Shown: piece by piece, positions 33,976 through 42,504 of the stretch
How the letters are laid out: each line of letters begins with the position of its first letter
How positions within the stretch are numbered: position 1 is the first letter of the stretch
Assembly (NCBI GenBank): GCA_050747525.1
Contig: JBOGOC010000087.1
Span: forward strand, 1 to 43,714
DNA: 43,714 bases
Origin: JBOGOC01 sp050747525
Lineage (GTDB): Bacteria; Acidobacteriota; Polarisedimenticolia; JACPZX01; DASXTC01
Reading direction: 5' to 3'
Translations under genes and position numbers: made by a program
The notes under the pieces: model-generated
The model's input: the letters and a program-made list of their open reading frames with translations, nothing else
What the model was told of the DNA's origin: nothing
Database searches by the model: none

Positions 33976-34863
33976 ATGACGGACGGTGTGCCTCCAGGGA
34001 AGAAGCGCTCCACCTGGCTCTATGGGTGCGGCATCGGGTGCGCGGTGCTGGGGCTGGTGGCCGCCGGCCTCGTGGCGGCCGGCGTCGTCTTCTTCGGGCG
34101 GATGACGGGCGGGCTCAACGAGGCGGTGGAGGCCCGCAAGAAGCTGGAGCAGGAGCACGGCGCCGCCGAGACGTTCACTCCCTGGCCCGACGGCACCATC
34201 CCGCCGGAGCGCATCGAGGTCTTCCTCCAGGCACGCGAGCGCATGGCACCGGGCCGCGAGGCCCTCGCGGCCATCTTCCGCAAGCTTCCCCTGAGCCGGA
34301 GCCAGGCAGAGGAGATCAAGCAGGCGAAGGGGTTCCACAAGTTCCTCAAGGTCCTCAGCACGGGAAAGGACGCCATGAACCTGGTCCCGGAGATGGGGCG
34401 CTACATGACGCTGCGCGATCGCACGCTGCTCGAGCTGGGGATGGGGAGAGGCGAGTACACCTATCTTTACGCCACCGCCTATCACGCCTGGCTGAAGCAC
34501 CCCGCCGGGGACGGCCCGGGGGACCTCGGCATCAGGGAGGATGGAACGGACCGCCAGGCGCGTTTCGGTGGCGAGCAGATGGTGTGGCGCGTGCACGACG
34601 AGCTGATCGCCATGCTGCGCAATCAGCAGGCCGCCCTCCCCGCCGCTGCTCCGAAGTCCTGGCGCAGCGCCCTCGAAGAGGAGATCGCCGCCATGGACAA
34701 GAACCCCGATCGGATCGCGTGGCAGGACGGGCTGCCGGCTCCCATGGAAGCGTCCCTCTCACCGTTTCGACAGAGGCTGGAAGCGGGCTACAGCCGCGAC
34801 ACCAATCCGTTCGAGCTGACACGTCCGAGGAAGAGCGGCCACTTCAGCTGGGAAGCGGACTGA
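33976..34863 (+). CDS. Membrane-anchored protein of unknown function
   Basis: A 295-residue protein with one N-terminal helix (CGIGCAVLGLVAAGLVAAGVVFF, about 18-40) after a short charged cytoplasmic tail. The rest is predicted helical and extracytoplasmic, with a charged stretch (LNEAVEARKKLEQEH) next to the membrane and a conserved-looking centre (RTLLELGMGRGEYTYLYATAYHAWL). I do not recognise the family. Start chosen by the -10 box 8 nt upstream. It is convergent with the proline dehydrogenase gene 10 bp away. Confidence 0.75.
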   Translation: MTDGVPPGKKRSTWLYGCGIGCAVLGLVAAGLVAAGVVFFGRMTGGLNEAVEARKKLEQEHGAAETFTPWPDGTIPPERIEVFLQARERMAPGREALAAIFRKLPLSRSQAEEIKQAKGFHKFLKVLSTGKDAMNLVPEMGRYMTLRDRTLLELGMGRGEYTYLYATAYHAWLKHPAGDGPGDLGIREDGTDRQARFGGEQMVWRVHDELIAMLRNQQAALPAAAPKSWRSALEEEIAAMDKNPDRIAWQDGLPAPMEASLSPFRQRLEAGYSRDTNPFELTRPRKSGHFSWEAD

Positions 34864-34873
34864 ACGGAGAGCC

Positions 34874-35797
34874 TCAGCGGGCCAGGATCCCTCTGGCCAC
34901 GAACCACAGGTTGGCGGGGCGCTCCGCCAGCCGGCGCATGTACCAGGGGAACCACTGGCTGCCGTAGCTGATCAGCACGCGCACCTTCCACCCGCCGTCA
35001 ACCAGGCGGGCCTGCAGGTCGCGCCGGATGCCATACAGCAGATCGAACTCGAAGCCGTCTCGCGCCACGCCCAGGGCTTCCGCGCGCGCCTGGATGCGAT
35101 CCACCAGGACCGGGTCGTGAGTGCCGATCACGGTCCAGGCCCCCGCCGCGAGCGCTTCGGCAGACAGCAGCCGCGCGGACAGCTTGAAGAAGTTCTCGTC
35201 CACGTCGGACTTGCGAGGGAAGGCCTTGTCGGGCGGCTCGCGGTAGGCCCCCTTCACCACCCGGATGGAGGGACCGAGCGGCAGCAGCGATTCCAGATCG
35301 GCCTGCGTGCGGCGCAGGTACGACTGCAGGCACACTCCCAGGGTCGGGTGTGCGGGGCGCACCTTGCGGTACACGTCGAGAGTGGCGTCGGTGTACGAGG
35401 AGTCCTCCATGTCGATCCAGAGCCGGCTGCGGTTGCCGGCCGCGCGCCGGGCCAGGTCGGCCACGTGGCCCGCGGCCAGGTCGGGGGAAAGATCCAGGCC
35501 CAGGTGGGTGAGCTTGACCGAGACCTCCACGTCCAGGCCCATGGCGCTCACCTTGTCGAAGACCTCCAGGTAGTGGCGCTTGACCGCCGCCGCCTCATCG
35601 GGGTGGCTGACGTTCTCGCCCAGACAGGTGACGATGGCCGACATGCGCCCCGTGCCCAGACCCCGGGCGGCCTCCAGGGCGTCCTCCAGCCGCTCGCCCG
35701 GCATGAACCGGATCACAGCCCGGCGCACGAACCGGTAGCGGGTCGCCCGTTCGCGCAGCCAGGAACTGCGCGATGCCGCCAGCAGGACGTTCCGCAT
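34874..35797 (-). CDS. Proline dehydrogenase (canonical)
   Basis: A 307-residue flavoenzyme that oxidises proline to pyrroline-5-carboxylate and passes electrons to quinones. All family motifs are intact: VSVKLTHLGLD (FAD/substrate lysine), RLWIDMEDS, LGVCLQSYLRR, SIRVVKGAYREP, VIGTHDP, FDLLYGI and VRVLISYGSQWFPWYMRRL with the paired substrate-binding arginines. It is the monofunctional type without the PutA dehydrogenase half. The ATG at 35797 is used. An in-frame GTG at 35806, 6 nt after a TATCGT box, is an alternative leaderless start adding three residues. It contrasts with the two divergent PRODH-like proteins at 17459 and 18893. Confidence 0.92.
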   Translation of the reverse strand: MRNVLLAASRSSWLRERATRYRFVRRAVIRFMPGERLEDALEAARGLGTGRMSAIVTCLGENVSHPDEAAAVKRHYLEVFDKVSAMGLDVEVSVKLTHLGLDLSPDLAAGHVADLARRAAGNRSRLWIDMEDSSYTDATLDVYRKVRPAHPTLGVCLQSYLRRTQADLESLLPLGPSIRVVKGAYREPPDKAFPRKSDVDENFFKLSARLLSAEALAAGAWTVIGTHDPVLVDRIQARAEALGVARDGFEFDLLYGIRRDLQARLVDGGWKVRVLISYGSQWFPWYMRRLAERPANLWFVARGILAR

Positions 35798-35938
35798 CGG
35801 ATTCACCCGCACACGATACACGCGATCCGCCAGATAATGTGACCGGTGAGCCCGGGCGGGACGTGGAATTCGGTGTTCAGTTTCCGGTGGCGCGCGCGGG
35901 GTGAGGTCGCAGAGACTGACGGCACAAGGGAGGTGACC

Positions 35939-37051
35939 ATGACCACATGGCCCAGCAAGCCGCCCGTGGCGATCATGCAGCGGGCGTTCCGCTCGCGCGA
36001 TGGATCGTTCGATGGGATCTTCGTCACGGGAGTGAAGACCACCGGCATCTTCTGCCGGCCCTCGTGCCCGGCCCGCAAGCCGCTTCCCCGCAACTTGGAG
36101 TTCTTCGCCACGGTGCGGGAAGCCCTGTTCGCGGGGTTCCGCCCCTGCCTGAGGTGCCGCCCGCTCAGCACGGGCGGAGGCCACCCGCCCGAGATCGAGA
36201 AGGTGCTGCGGGTGGTCGAGGGGCGCCCCGAGGCCCGGCTGAAGGACGCCGATCTGATTTCCATGGGTGTGGCCCCCGCGCGCGTGCGCCGCTACTTCAC
36301 CCGGCATTTCGGCATGACCTTCCAGGCGTACTCGCGTGGCCGGCGCCTGGGCAAGGCCTTCCAGAAGATCCGCGGTGGAGCCAGCCTGGAGGACGTCACG
36401 CTGGGACACGGCTTCGAGTCTCACAGCGGATTCCGCGAGGCGTTCCGCCGCGCCTTCGGCTCGCCGCCGGGGCGCGTGCGCGCCGACGGGTGCGTGCTGG
36501 CCGCCTGGATCGAGACGCCGCTGGGCCCCATGGTGGCCGCCGCCACTTCCAGCGCCGTGTGCCTGCTCGAGTTCTCCGATCGGCGCATGCTCGAGGCCCA
36601 GCTGCTGCGTCTCCGATCTCTGTTCGACGCGCCGATCCTGCCGGGAGACAACGAGCCTCTGCGGAACCTGCGGGAAGAGCTGGGGCGCTACTTCGAGGGG
36701 AAGCTGAGCCGCTTCACGGTTCCCCTGGATGCGCGCGGCACGCCGTTCCAGGAGCGCGTGTGGGCCGAGCTGCTGCGCATCCCCTATGCGGTGACACGCT
36801 CCTACGAAGGGATTGCGCGGCGCATCGGATCGCCGGCGGCCTGCCGTGCCGTGGGGAGCGCGAACGGCCAGAACCGCATCGCCATCGTCATCCCGTGCCA
36901 CCGGGTGGTGAACAGCGGAGGCGAGCTGGGAGGCTACGGCGGCGGTCTGTGGCGCAAGAGATGGCTTCTGCAGCTCGAGCGGGGCGCGCGCGCCTCGGCC
37001 TCAGCCCGCGAGGTTCATCCGGCGAAGGAGCCCCTGGAAGCGCGCGTCTGA
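35939..37051 (+). CDS. ada: Ada: three-domain DNA alkylation repair protein and regulator
   Basis: A 370-residue protein with the full Ada architecture. The N-terminal zinc/methylphosphotriester domain has C39 and C43 (FCRPSC) plus CLRC near residue 70. An AraC-type HTH follows (about 85-180, DVTLGHGFESHSGFREAFRRAFG). The O6-methylguanine-DNA methyltransferase domain has the acceptor Cys320 in IPCHRVV. Ada repairs alkylated DNA and, once methylated at the N-terminal cysteine, activates its own gene. The ATG is preceded by GGAGG. Its final 51 nt overlap the convergent kinase gene. Confidence 0.95.
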   Translation: MTTWPSKPPVAIMQRAFRSRDGSFDGIFVTGVKTTGIFCRPSCPARKPLPRNLEFFATVREALFAGFRPCLRCRPLSTGGGHPPEIEKVLRVVEGRPEARLKDADLISMGVAPARVRRYFTRHFGMTFQAYSRGRRLGKAFQKIRGGASLEDVTLGHGFESHSGFREAFRRAFGSPPGRVRADGCVLAAWIETPLGPMVAAATSSAVCLLEFSDRRMLEAQLLRLRSLFDAPILPGDNEPLRNLREELGRYFEGKLSRFTVPLDARGTPFQERVWAELLRIPYAVTRSYEGIARRIGSPAACRAVGSANGQNRIAIVIPCHRVVNSGGELGGYGGGLWRKRWLLQLERGARASASAREVHPAKEPLEARV

Positions 37052-39457
37052 ACGGAGCGGCTCGTACCAGGGCTGCATCCGGATCCAGACGAGGTTCCCC
37101 TCGTGCTGGGCGAGGGCCTTCTCCAGCCAGGAGAAGGCCGCGTTCTTGTCGCCCGTCGCCGCGGCCACCCAGGCCATCTGCACGGGGGTGAACTCCCCGG
37201 GAGCCGCCCGGTCGATCAGGTCCCTGGCTTCCGCGGCGCGCCCGGCCCGCGCGTAGAACCAGGCGAGCGTGGGGCTCATCGACGACTCCTCGTCGGCCAG
37301 CGACAGGTAGTCCATGTAGCCGGCGATCGCCTCCGCGTGCCGGCCGGCGCGTGAATGCAGGTACGCCTGCACCAGGGTGGCGGCCGCGCTGGGCTCGCCT
37401 CTGCGCGACCTGGCCAGCTGCGCGGCGGCCTCGGCGTCCCGTCCGGCCCACACGTACATCTCCGCCATCTGCGTGGAGAGCGGCTCGGAGGTCGGGTTCA
37501 GCTCGCAGGCCTTGCGCATCTCCCCCAGAGCTGCATCCATCCGGCCGCGCGCGAGCAGGAACCAGGCGTGATCCCGGCGGATCTCGTCATCGTCGTCCGC
37601 CAGCGACAGCGCCTTCTGGAACCCCTGCTCGGCCCCTTCCCAGTCCCACTCGTAGAAGAACTTCACGAAGGCGAGGGCTCCGTGCGCGTCTGCCAGCTCG
37701 TCGTCCATCTGCAGGGCGAACTCGGCCGCGGCCCTGGCCTTGTCGCGCGCGTCGTGCTCGGGGATGTAGCCGAGGTAGGCCTGGCGCGTGTAGAGGCGCG
37801 CCAGCGACGTGTAGGCCAGCGCGAATCCGGGATCCGCTTCGAGGGCTTCCTGGCCCTGCAGGGCGCGCTCCCGCATGTCCTCCACGATGGCCTGCTCGGC
37901 GGCGCTGATCGCCTCCTCGAACTCGCGCCGCGTCCCGCGCTGCACGCCCTGAAGACTCTTCACGTACTTGACGTAGGCCTCTGGATTGCCGGTGTAGCGC
38001 CGCGCCAGATGCTCCTCGGCGTCGGGAGACAGGCGCACCTGGAGCGTCTGGGACACCTCGCGCGCGATCTCCTCGGGGACGTCCAGGGCCCCCGAGACCG
38101 GACGCGTCCACTGCCGCCCCCAGATCTGCGAGACGGTGGCCACGTCGATCAGCTCGGCGCTGATGACCAGGGTCTTGTCGCGCTGCACGACGCGCCCGGT
38201 GACCAGGCCGCCCACACCCAGCTCGCTCCCCACCTTGCGCGGATCGATCCGCGCGCCGTTGTAGGAGAAGATCATGCTGCGCGGCACCACGCGCAGCTCT
38301 CCCACGCGTGACAGGCCGTTGATGAGGGCCTCGGTGATCCCGTCGGTCATGTACTCGCCATCCGGCTCTTGCCCGGCGTACTCGAAGGGGAGCACGGCGA
38401 TGGAACTGATCGCCGCCGGAGCGGGCGACATCATCCAGACTCCCAGTCCGGCGGCCAGAAGTGCCACCAGCGCCAGCGCCAGAGTCAGCGGCCTGATCCG
38501 GCGACCGAGCGAGGGAGCCCCGGCCGCGGCTCGCACCCTGCCGGAGGAGGCCGTGCGCGCCGTGATCCTGCCGGACGAGTCGGAGTCGCGCCGGATTCGC
38601 GACAGATCGGCGTACAGATCGGCGGCGCTCTGGTAGCGGAGCCTCCGATCCTTTTCCAGGGCCCGATCGATGATCTCCGCAAGGCGCGGCGGCAGCTCGG
38701 GATTGAGCTGATCCGGGGCGGATGGCGCACGGTTCAGGATCGCGTCGAACGTGAGCCCCGATGTGGCCGCCTGGAAGGCGCAGCGTCCGGTGGCCATCTC
38801 GTACAGCACCGCGCCGAAAGAGAAGAGGTCCGAGCGCGCGTCCAGCTCCTCGCCGCGCACCTGCTCGGGCGACATGTAGGCGATGGTCCCCATGGTGGAG
38901 CCGGGCGTGGTGAGCTGGCGCACGTCCATCGCGGTCTCCATGCGCGACGAGCCGTCGCCGGACTCGTCGGTGGCGGCCGCCAGCTTGGCCAGGCCGAAGT
39001 CCAGCATCTTGATCTGGCCCCGGTCGTTCACCAGGAGGTTGGTCGGCTTGATGTCGCGGTGGATGATCCCCTTGGCATGGGCCGCGGCCAGCGCGTCCGC
39101 GATCTGCAGCGCCAGGTCGAGCAGCAGCTCCACCGGAAGAGCGCGCCCCGCGATGCGGTGGCGCAGCGTCTGGCCCTCGATCAGCTCCATGACGATGAAG
39201 GCGGTCCCGTCCGCCTCGTCGATCTGATGGATCGACCCGACGTGCGGGTGGTTCAGCACCGCCAGGGCGCGCGCCTCCCGCTGGAAGCGGGCGAACCGAT
39301 CCGGGTCGGAGGCGATGTCGTGCCGCAGCACCTTGAGGGCCACCTCGCGCTCCAGCTTGGTGTCTACTGCCCGGTAGACCACTCCCATCCCGCCCTCGCC
39401 GATCTTGGCGACGATGCGGTAATGGGCGAGCTGAGCGCCGGGCTCCAGGACGTTCAT
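37001..39457 (-). CDS. Membrane Ser/Thr kinase with TolB-like and TPR modules
   Basis: An 818-residue protein starting MNVLEPGAQLAHYRIVAKIGEGGMG. The kinase domain (about 13-283) has the glycine loop, VALKVL lysine, HRDIKPTN catalytic loop and DFG (MLDFGLAKL). A transmembrane helix (LTLALALVALLAAGLGVW, about 320-340) follows. The outer part begins with a TolB/FlgO-like domain (IAVLPFEYAGQEPDGEYMTDGITEALINGLSRV) and continues with about eight TPR-like helical pairs. The TPR part may sense or scaffold; the substrate is unknown. An extended -10 (TGCTATCCT) lies about 48 nt before the start. An open frame runs to 40666 but is a shadow of the divergent kinase gene. Confidence 0.9.
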   Translation of the reverse strand: MNVLEPGAQLAHYRIVAKIGEGGMGVVYRAVDTKLEREVALKVLRHDIASDPDRFARFQREARALAVLNHPHVGSIHQIDEADGTAFIVMELIEGQTLRHRIAGRALPVELLLDLALQIADALAAAHAKGIIHRDIKPTNLLVNDRGQIKMLDFGLAKLAAATDESGDGSSRMETAMDVRQLTTPGSTMGTIAYMSPEQVRGEELDARSDLFSFGAVLYEMATGRCAFQAATSGLTFDAILNRAPSAPDQLNPELPPRLAEIIDRALEKDRRLRYQSAADLYADLSRIRRDSDSSGRITARTASSGRVRAAAGAPSLGRRIRPLTLALALVALLAAGLGVWMMSPAPAAISSIAVLPFEYAGQEPDGEYMTDGITEALINGLSRVGELRVVPRSMIFSYNGARIDPRKVGSELGVGGLVTGRVVQRDKTLVISAELIDVATVSQIWGRQWTRPVSGALDVPEEIAREVSQTLQVRLSPDAEEHLARRYTGNPEAYVKYVKSLQGVQRGTRREFEEAISAAEQAIVEDMRERALQGQEALEADPGFALAYTSLARLYTRQAYLGYIPEHDARDKARAAAEFALQMDDELADAHGALAFVKFFYEWDWEGAEQGFQKALSLADDDDEIRRDHAWFLLARGRMDAALGEMRKACELNPTSEPLSTQMAEMYVWAGRDAEAAAQLARSRRGEPSAAATLVQAYLHSRAGRHAEAIAGYMDYLSLADEESSMSPTLAWFYARAGRAAEARDLIDRAAPGEFTPVQMAWVAAATGDKNAAFSWLEKALAQHEGNLVWIRMQPWYEPLRSDARFQGLLRRMNLAG

Positions 39458-39504
39458 CGACTCTCTCGGGTCATGTCTGGCAGGGGATCCTCTGGCCGGC
39501 CAAC

Positions 39505-39513
39505 AGGATAGCA
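39505..39513 (-). promoter_or_regulatory. Extended -10 element of the minus-strand kinase gene
   Basis: On the minus strand TGCTATCCT fits TGnTANNNT, giving a leader of about 40 nt with a GAGAGAG ribosome-binding-like sequence near the ATG at 39457. The divergent kinase has TGGTATCCT, an almost identical element, in the same 180-bp intergenic region. Confidence 0.4.
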
Positions 39514-39592
39514 CGGGGAATCGAGGCCACCCGCAGGGGCCCTGCAACATCCATCCGACATGTGCATGACGATCAGGATGAGCCGGACCGCA

Positions 39593-39601
39593 TGGTATCC
39601 T
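39593..39601 (+). promoter_or_regulatory. Extended -10 element of the plus-strand kinase gene
   Basis: TGGTATCCT fits TGnTANNNT. Transcription would start near 39608, directly at the perfect palindrome 39609-39626, about 30 nt before the start codon. Confidence 0.4.
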
Positions 39602-39608
39602 CGCCCCG

Positions 39609-39626
39609 GTCCGGCTGCAGCCGGAC
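39609..39626. repeat. Perfect 18-bp palindrome in the kinase leader
   Basis: GTCCGGCTGCAGCCGGAC is fully self-complementary. It begins at the predicted transcription start and ends 11 nt before the ATG. As DNA it could be an operator; as RNA it would form a 7-bp hairpin with loop TGCA next to the start codon. No Shine-Dalgarno lies between it and the ATG. Confidence 0.5.
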
Positions 39627-39637
39627 CTCATCCAATC

Positions 39638-42496
39638 ATGGACGCCGGCAGGGAGCTCAGCGCGGGCAGCACCCTTTCCCGCTACACCATCGTCGAGAAG
39701 ATCGGCGAGGGCGGGATGGGCGTCGTCTACAAGGCGCTCGACACCCGGCTGAGCCGGCACGTGGCCGTGAAGGTGCTCGCCCCCGGCATGGACTCGGACC
39801 CCGCGCGGCGGCGGCGGTTCCTGCGCGAGGCGCGCGCGGCCGCGGCCGTCACCCACCCGGGCATCGCCGTCGTGCACGAGATCGACGAGGCGGACGGCGT
39901 CACCTTCATCGTGATGGAGCTGGCCGAGGGAACGCTCCTCGAGGCGCTCGTGGCGCGTGGGCCGCTTCCGCTCGATGAAGCGCTGCGCATCGCCACCCGT
40001 GTCGCGGCCGCCCTGGCCCGGGCGCATCAGGCGGGGATCGTGCACAGTGATCTCAAGCCGGGGAACCTGGTCGTCGGCGGGGACGGCGAAGTGAAGATCC
40101 TGGACTTCGGCCTGGCCCGGATCCTGTCGTGCGACGACGCCGGCGGGAGCCCCCTGCAGGCCGCCGACGACGTGATCACCCTGGACGCCAGCATGGCCGG
40201 GCGGCTCAGAGGGACCGCTCCCTACATGTCTCCGGAGCAGGCCCGCGGGGAGCCGGCCGGACCGCATTCCGACGTTTTTTCCTTCGGCGTGGTGCTGTAC
40301 GAGATGCTCACCGGGCGGCGCCCCTTCGGCGGCCGGACGGTGAGCGAGACCCTGGCGCGGGTGCTGGAGGCGGAGCCCGAGCCGGCCGCGTCCCTGCGAA
40401 CCGACCTTCCGCTCTGGCTCGAAGCCACCGTGAGCCGCTGCTTGAGCAAGGCTCCCGAAAAGCGGTTCGCGGACGGCGGCGAGCTGCTGGAAGCCCTCAC
40501 CGATCGATCCCTGACCGGCCCGACGGCCGTGTCGCCCAACACCATCGCGGTCTTCCCGTTTGCCGTGCGCGGCGGCGCCGAGTACGAGTACCTGGGAGCG
40601 GGGATGGTCGATCTGCTCGGAACCAAGCTGGACGGAGCGGGGGAGATCCGCAGCGTGGATCCGCACGTCATCCTGTGCTGCCCGATGCCTTCCGGCGGAC
40701 CCCGCGAGCCGGGAGAGGCCGCCGCGCTCTCGCTGCGCTTCGGCGCGGGGCTGTTCGTGCTGGGGAGCGTGCTGGCCGTGGGGACCCGGCTGCGGCTGGA
40801 GGCCTCTCTCTACGAGGCGGTCCCTGCGCCTCGCGTGGTGGCGCGTTCGTCGGTACAGGGAGAGGTCGACTCCATCTTCGATCTGGTGGATCAGCTCACG
40901 GCGGGGCTGCTGGCCGACCGGTGCGGGGGGCCCGGCACCCGGCTCAGCCGCATTGCCGCCATGGCCACCGGCTCGTTCCCGGCTCTCAAGGCCTACCTGG
41001 AAGGGGAGCAGGAGATGCGCGCGATGCGCCGTCTGCCCGCCGTGGACGCCTACCAGAGGGCCGTCGCCGCCGACTCGGGGTTCGCCCTGGCATGGTACAG
41101 GCTGGGGCTGGCCGCCCTGTGGTCGGGACAGAGCCGGCTCTCACGGGAGGCCTCGGAGAAGGCGGTCGCCCACGCCAGCCGGCTGTCCGAGCGCGACCGG
41201 CGTCTGCTGGAGGCGTTCGAGGCCTCGCTGCGCGGGCGCAACGACGACGCGGCGCAGCGGCTGCGGGCGATCGTGGGGCTGCATCCAGACGACGTGGACG
41301 CGTGGTACCAGCTGGCCGAAATCCTGTTTCACTGCGCCGCGCTGGAGGGGCGGCGCCTGGAGCACTCGCGCCGGGCCTGGGAGCGCCTGCAGGAGCTCGA
41401 CCCGCGCAATGCCTCGGCCCTGGTCCACCTTTGCGCGGTGGAGTCGAGCGAGGGGAGGTGGGACGAGTTCGAGATGCTGCTGGGCCGGATCCTGGAGACG
41501 AGCCCCGAGGGGGATGCCGCGCGCTGGGTGCGCGCCCGGCGGGCCTTCACCGAGGGGAGTGCGGCCGATCAGGACCGCACGCTCGCCTCGCTTCGCGAGG
41601 CCACCGACTACCAGGTCGTGTACACGACCCTGGCGCTGGGGACCTGGCTGGGCCGTCCCGAAGGGGCCCTGCGCGCAGCCGGGGTGCTGGCCGAGCCGAT
41701 GCGCGTGGCGCCCGTGAGGGCGATGGGGCACGTGGTGTCCGCGTGGATACACATGTCCCGGGGACAGTGGGGCGAAGCGGTGAGGCACCTCGATCGGGCC
41801 GCTTCCCTCGATCCGTGGCGCGCCCTGGAGGCGCGCGCGCTCCTCACGCTGGCGCCGTTCGTCACCCTTCCCTCTGAAGACCTGACGGTCCTGATCAAGC
41901 GCCTGGAAGAAGCGTCGCCGCCCCCCTGCGGGCCGCGGCGCGCGGTGGCCTGGCTGCATCCGCATGACGGTGTGGAGGGGTCCGTGAGGGCCTGGCTCAT
42001 CGGCCAGCTCGCCGCGAAGCTGGGGCGCCTCGATCTCACTCTGAAGCAGGCGGAAGCACTGGAGGTGGCCACGGGGCCCGACGACGGCACGTCGCTCATC
42101 GCCGACCTGGCCCTCTCGCTGCGTTCCCGCATCGCCGAGTCGCGCGGCGACCTCGCCGAGTCGCTCGCCCTGCTGGAGAGCACCAGCCGCCAGGCGCGCT
42201 TCGACACCATCACGTGGTCGCCGCTCCACTCGCGCTGCCCCGATCGATGGGTCCGCGCCGAGCTGCTGCGCCGGCTCGGCCGCGGCGAGGAAGCACGGCG
42301 CTGGTACGAATCGTTCGTCGGGACCTCGCTGTACGACGACCTGTACGTGGCACCGGGCCTGGTGCGGCTGCGCCGGCTGGACGCCGAGGCGGGGCGCAAC
42401 GAGGCCGCTGCCGCCGGCGCGGATGGCCTGGAACGCCTATGGGCGCATGCCGACCCGGATGTGCGCGCCTGGGCAGATGAGAAAAGCAGGGCATAA
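39638..42496 (+). CDS. Soluble non-RD Ser/Thr kinase with TolB-like and TPR modules
   Basis: A 952-residue protein starting MDAGRELSAGSTLSRYTIVEKIGEGGMG. The kinase domain (about 18-280) has the glycine loop, VAVKVL lysine and DFG (ILDFGLARI). The catalytic loop reads HSDLKPGN (H136-S137-D138), so the usual arginine of HRD is serine: a non-RD kinase. APYMSPEQARG follows. After it come a TolB-like domain (IAVFPFAVRGGAEYEYLGAGMVDLLGTKL) and a long TPR array (about 440-940). No transmembrane helix is seen, unlike the divergent paralogue. The ATG at 39638 follows a palindromic leader. The PLP-enzyme gene begins 8 nt after its stop. Confidence 0.9.
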   Translation: MDAGRELSAGSTLSRYTIVEKIGEGGMGVVYKALDTRLSRHVAVKVLAPGMDSDPARRRRFLREARAAAAVTHPGIAVVHEIDEADGVTFIVMELAEGTLLEALVARGPLPLDEALRIATRVAAALARAHQAGIVHSDLKPGNLVVGGDGEVKILDFGLARILSCDDAGGSPLQAADDVITLDASMAGRLRGTAPYMSPEQARGEPAGPHSDVFSFGVVLYEMLTGRRPFGGRTVSETLARVLEAEPEPAASLRTDLPLWLEATVSRCLSKAPEKRFADGGELLEALTDRSLTGPTAVSPNTIAVFPFAVRGGAEYEYLGAGMVDLLGTKLDGAGEIRSVDPHVILCCPMPSGGPREPGEAAALSLRFGAGLFVLGSVLAVGTRLRLEASLYEAVPAPRVVARSSVQGEVDSIFDLVDQLTAGLLADRCGGPGTRLSRIAAMATGSFPALKAYLEGEQEMRAMRRLPAVDAYQRAVAADSGFALAWYRLGLAALWSGQSRLSREASEKAVAHASRLSERDRRLLEAFEASLRGRNDDAAQRLRAIVGLHPDDVDAWYQLAEILFHCAALEGRRLEHSRRAWERLQELDPRNASALVHLCAVESSEGRWDEFEMLLGRILETSPEGDAARWVRARRAFTEGSAADQDRTLASLREATDYQVVYTTLALGTWLGRPEGALRAAGVLAEPMRVAPVRAMGHVVSAWIHMSRGQWGEAVRHLDRAASLDPWRALEARALLTLAPFVTLPSEDLTVLIKRLEEASPPPCGPRRAVAWLHPHDGVEGSVRAWLIGQLAAKLGRLDLTLKQAEALEVATGPDDGTSLIADLALSLRSRIAESRGDLAESLALLESTSRQARFDTITWSPLHSRCPDRWVRAELLRRLGRGEEARRWYESFVGTSLYDDLYVAPGLVRLRRLDAEAGRNEAAAAGADGLERLWAHADPDVRAWADEKSRA

Positions 42497-42504
42497 GGAG
42501 AGTC

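Noticed and set aside
39458..40666. N-terminal extension of the minus-strand kinase by about 400 codons
   Set aside because: It is the antisense of the divergent kinase; the kinase domain with its glycine loop starts right after the ATG at 39457.
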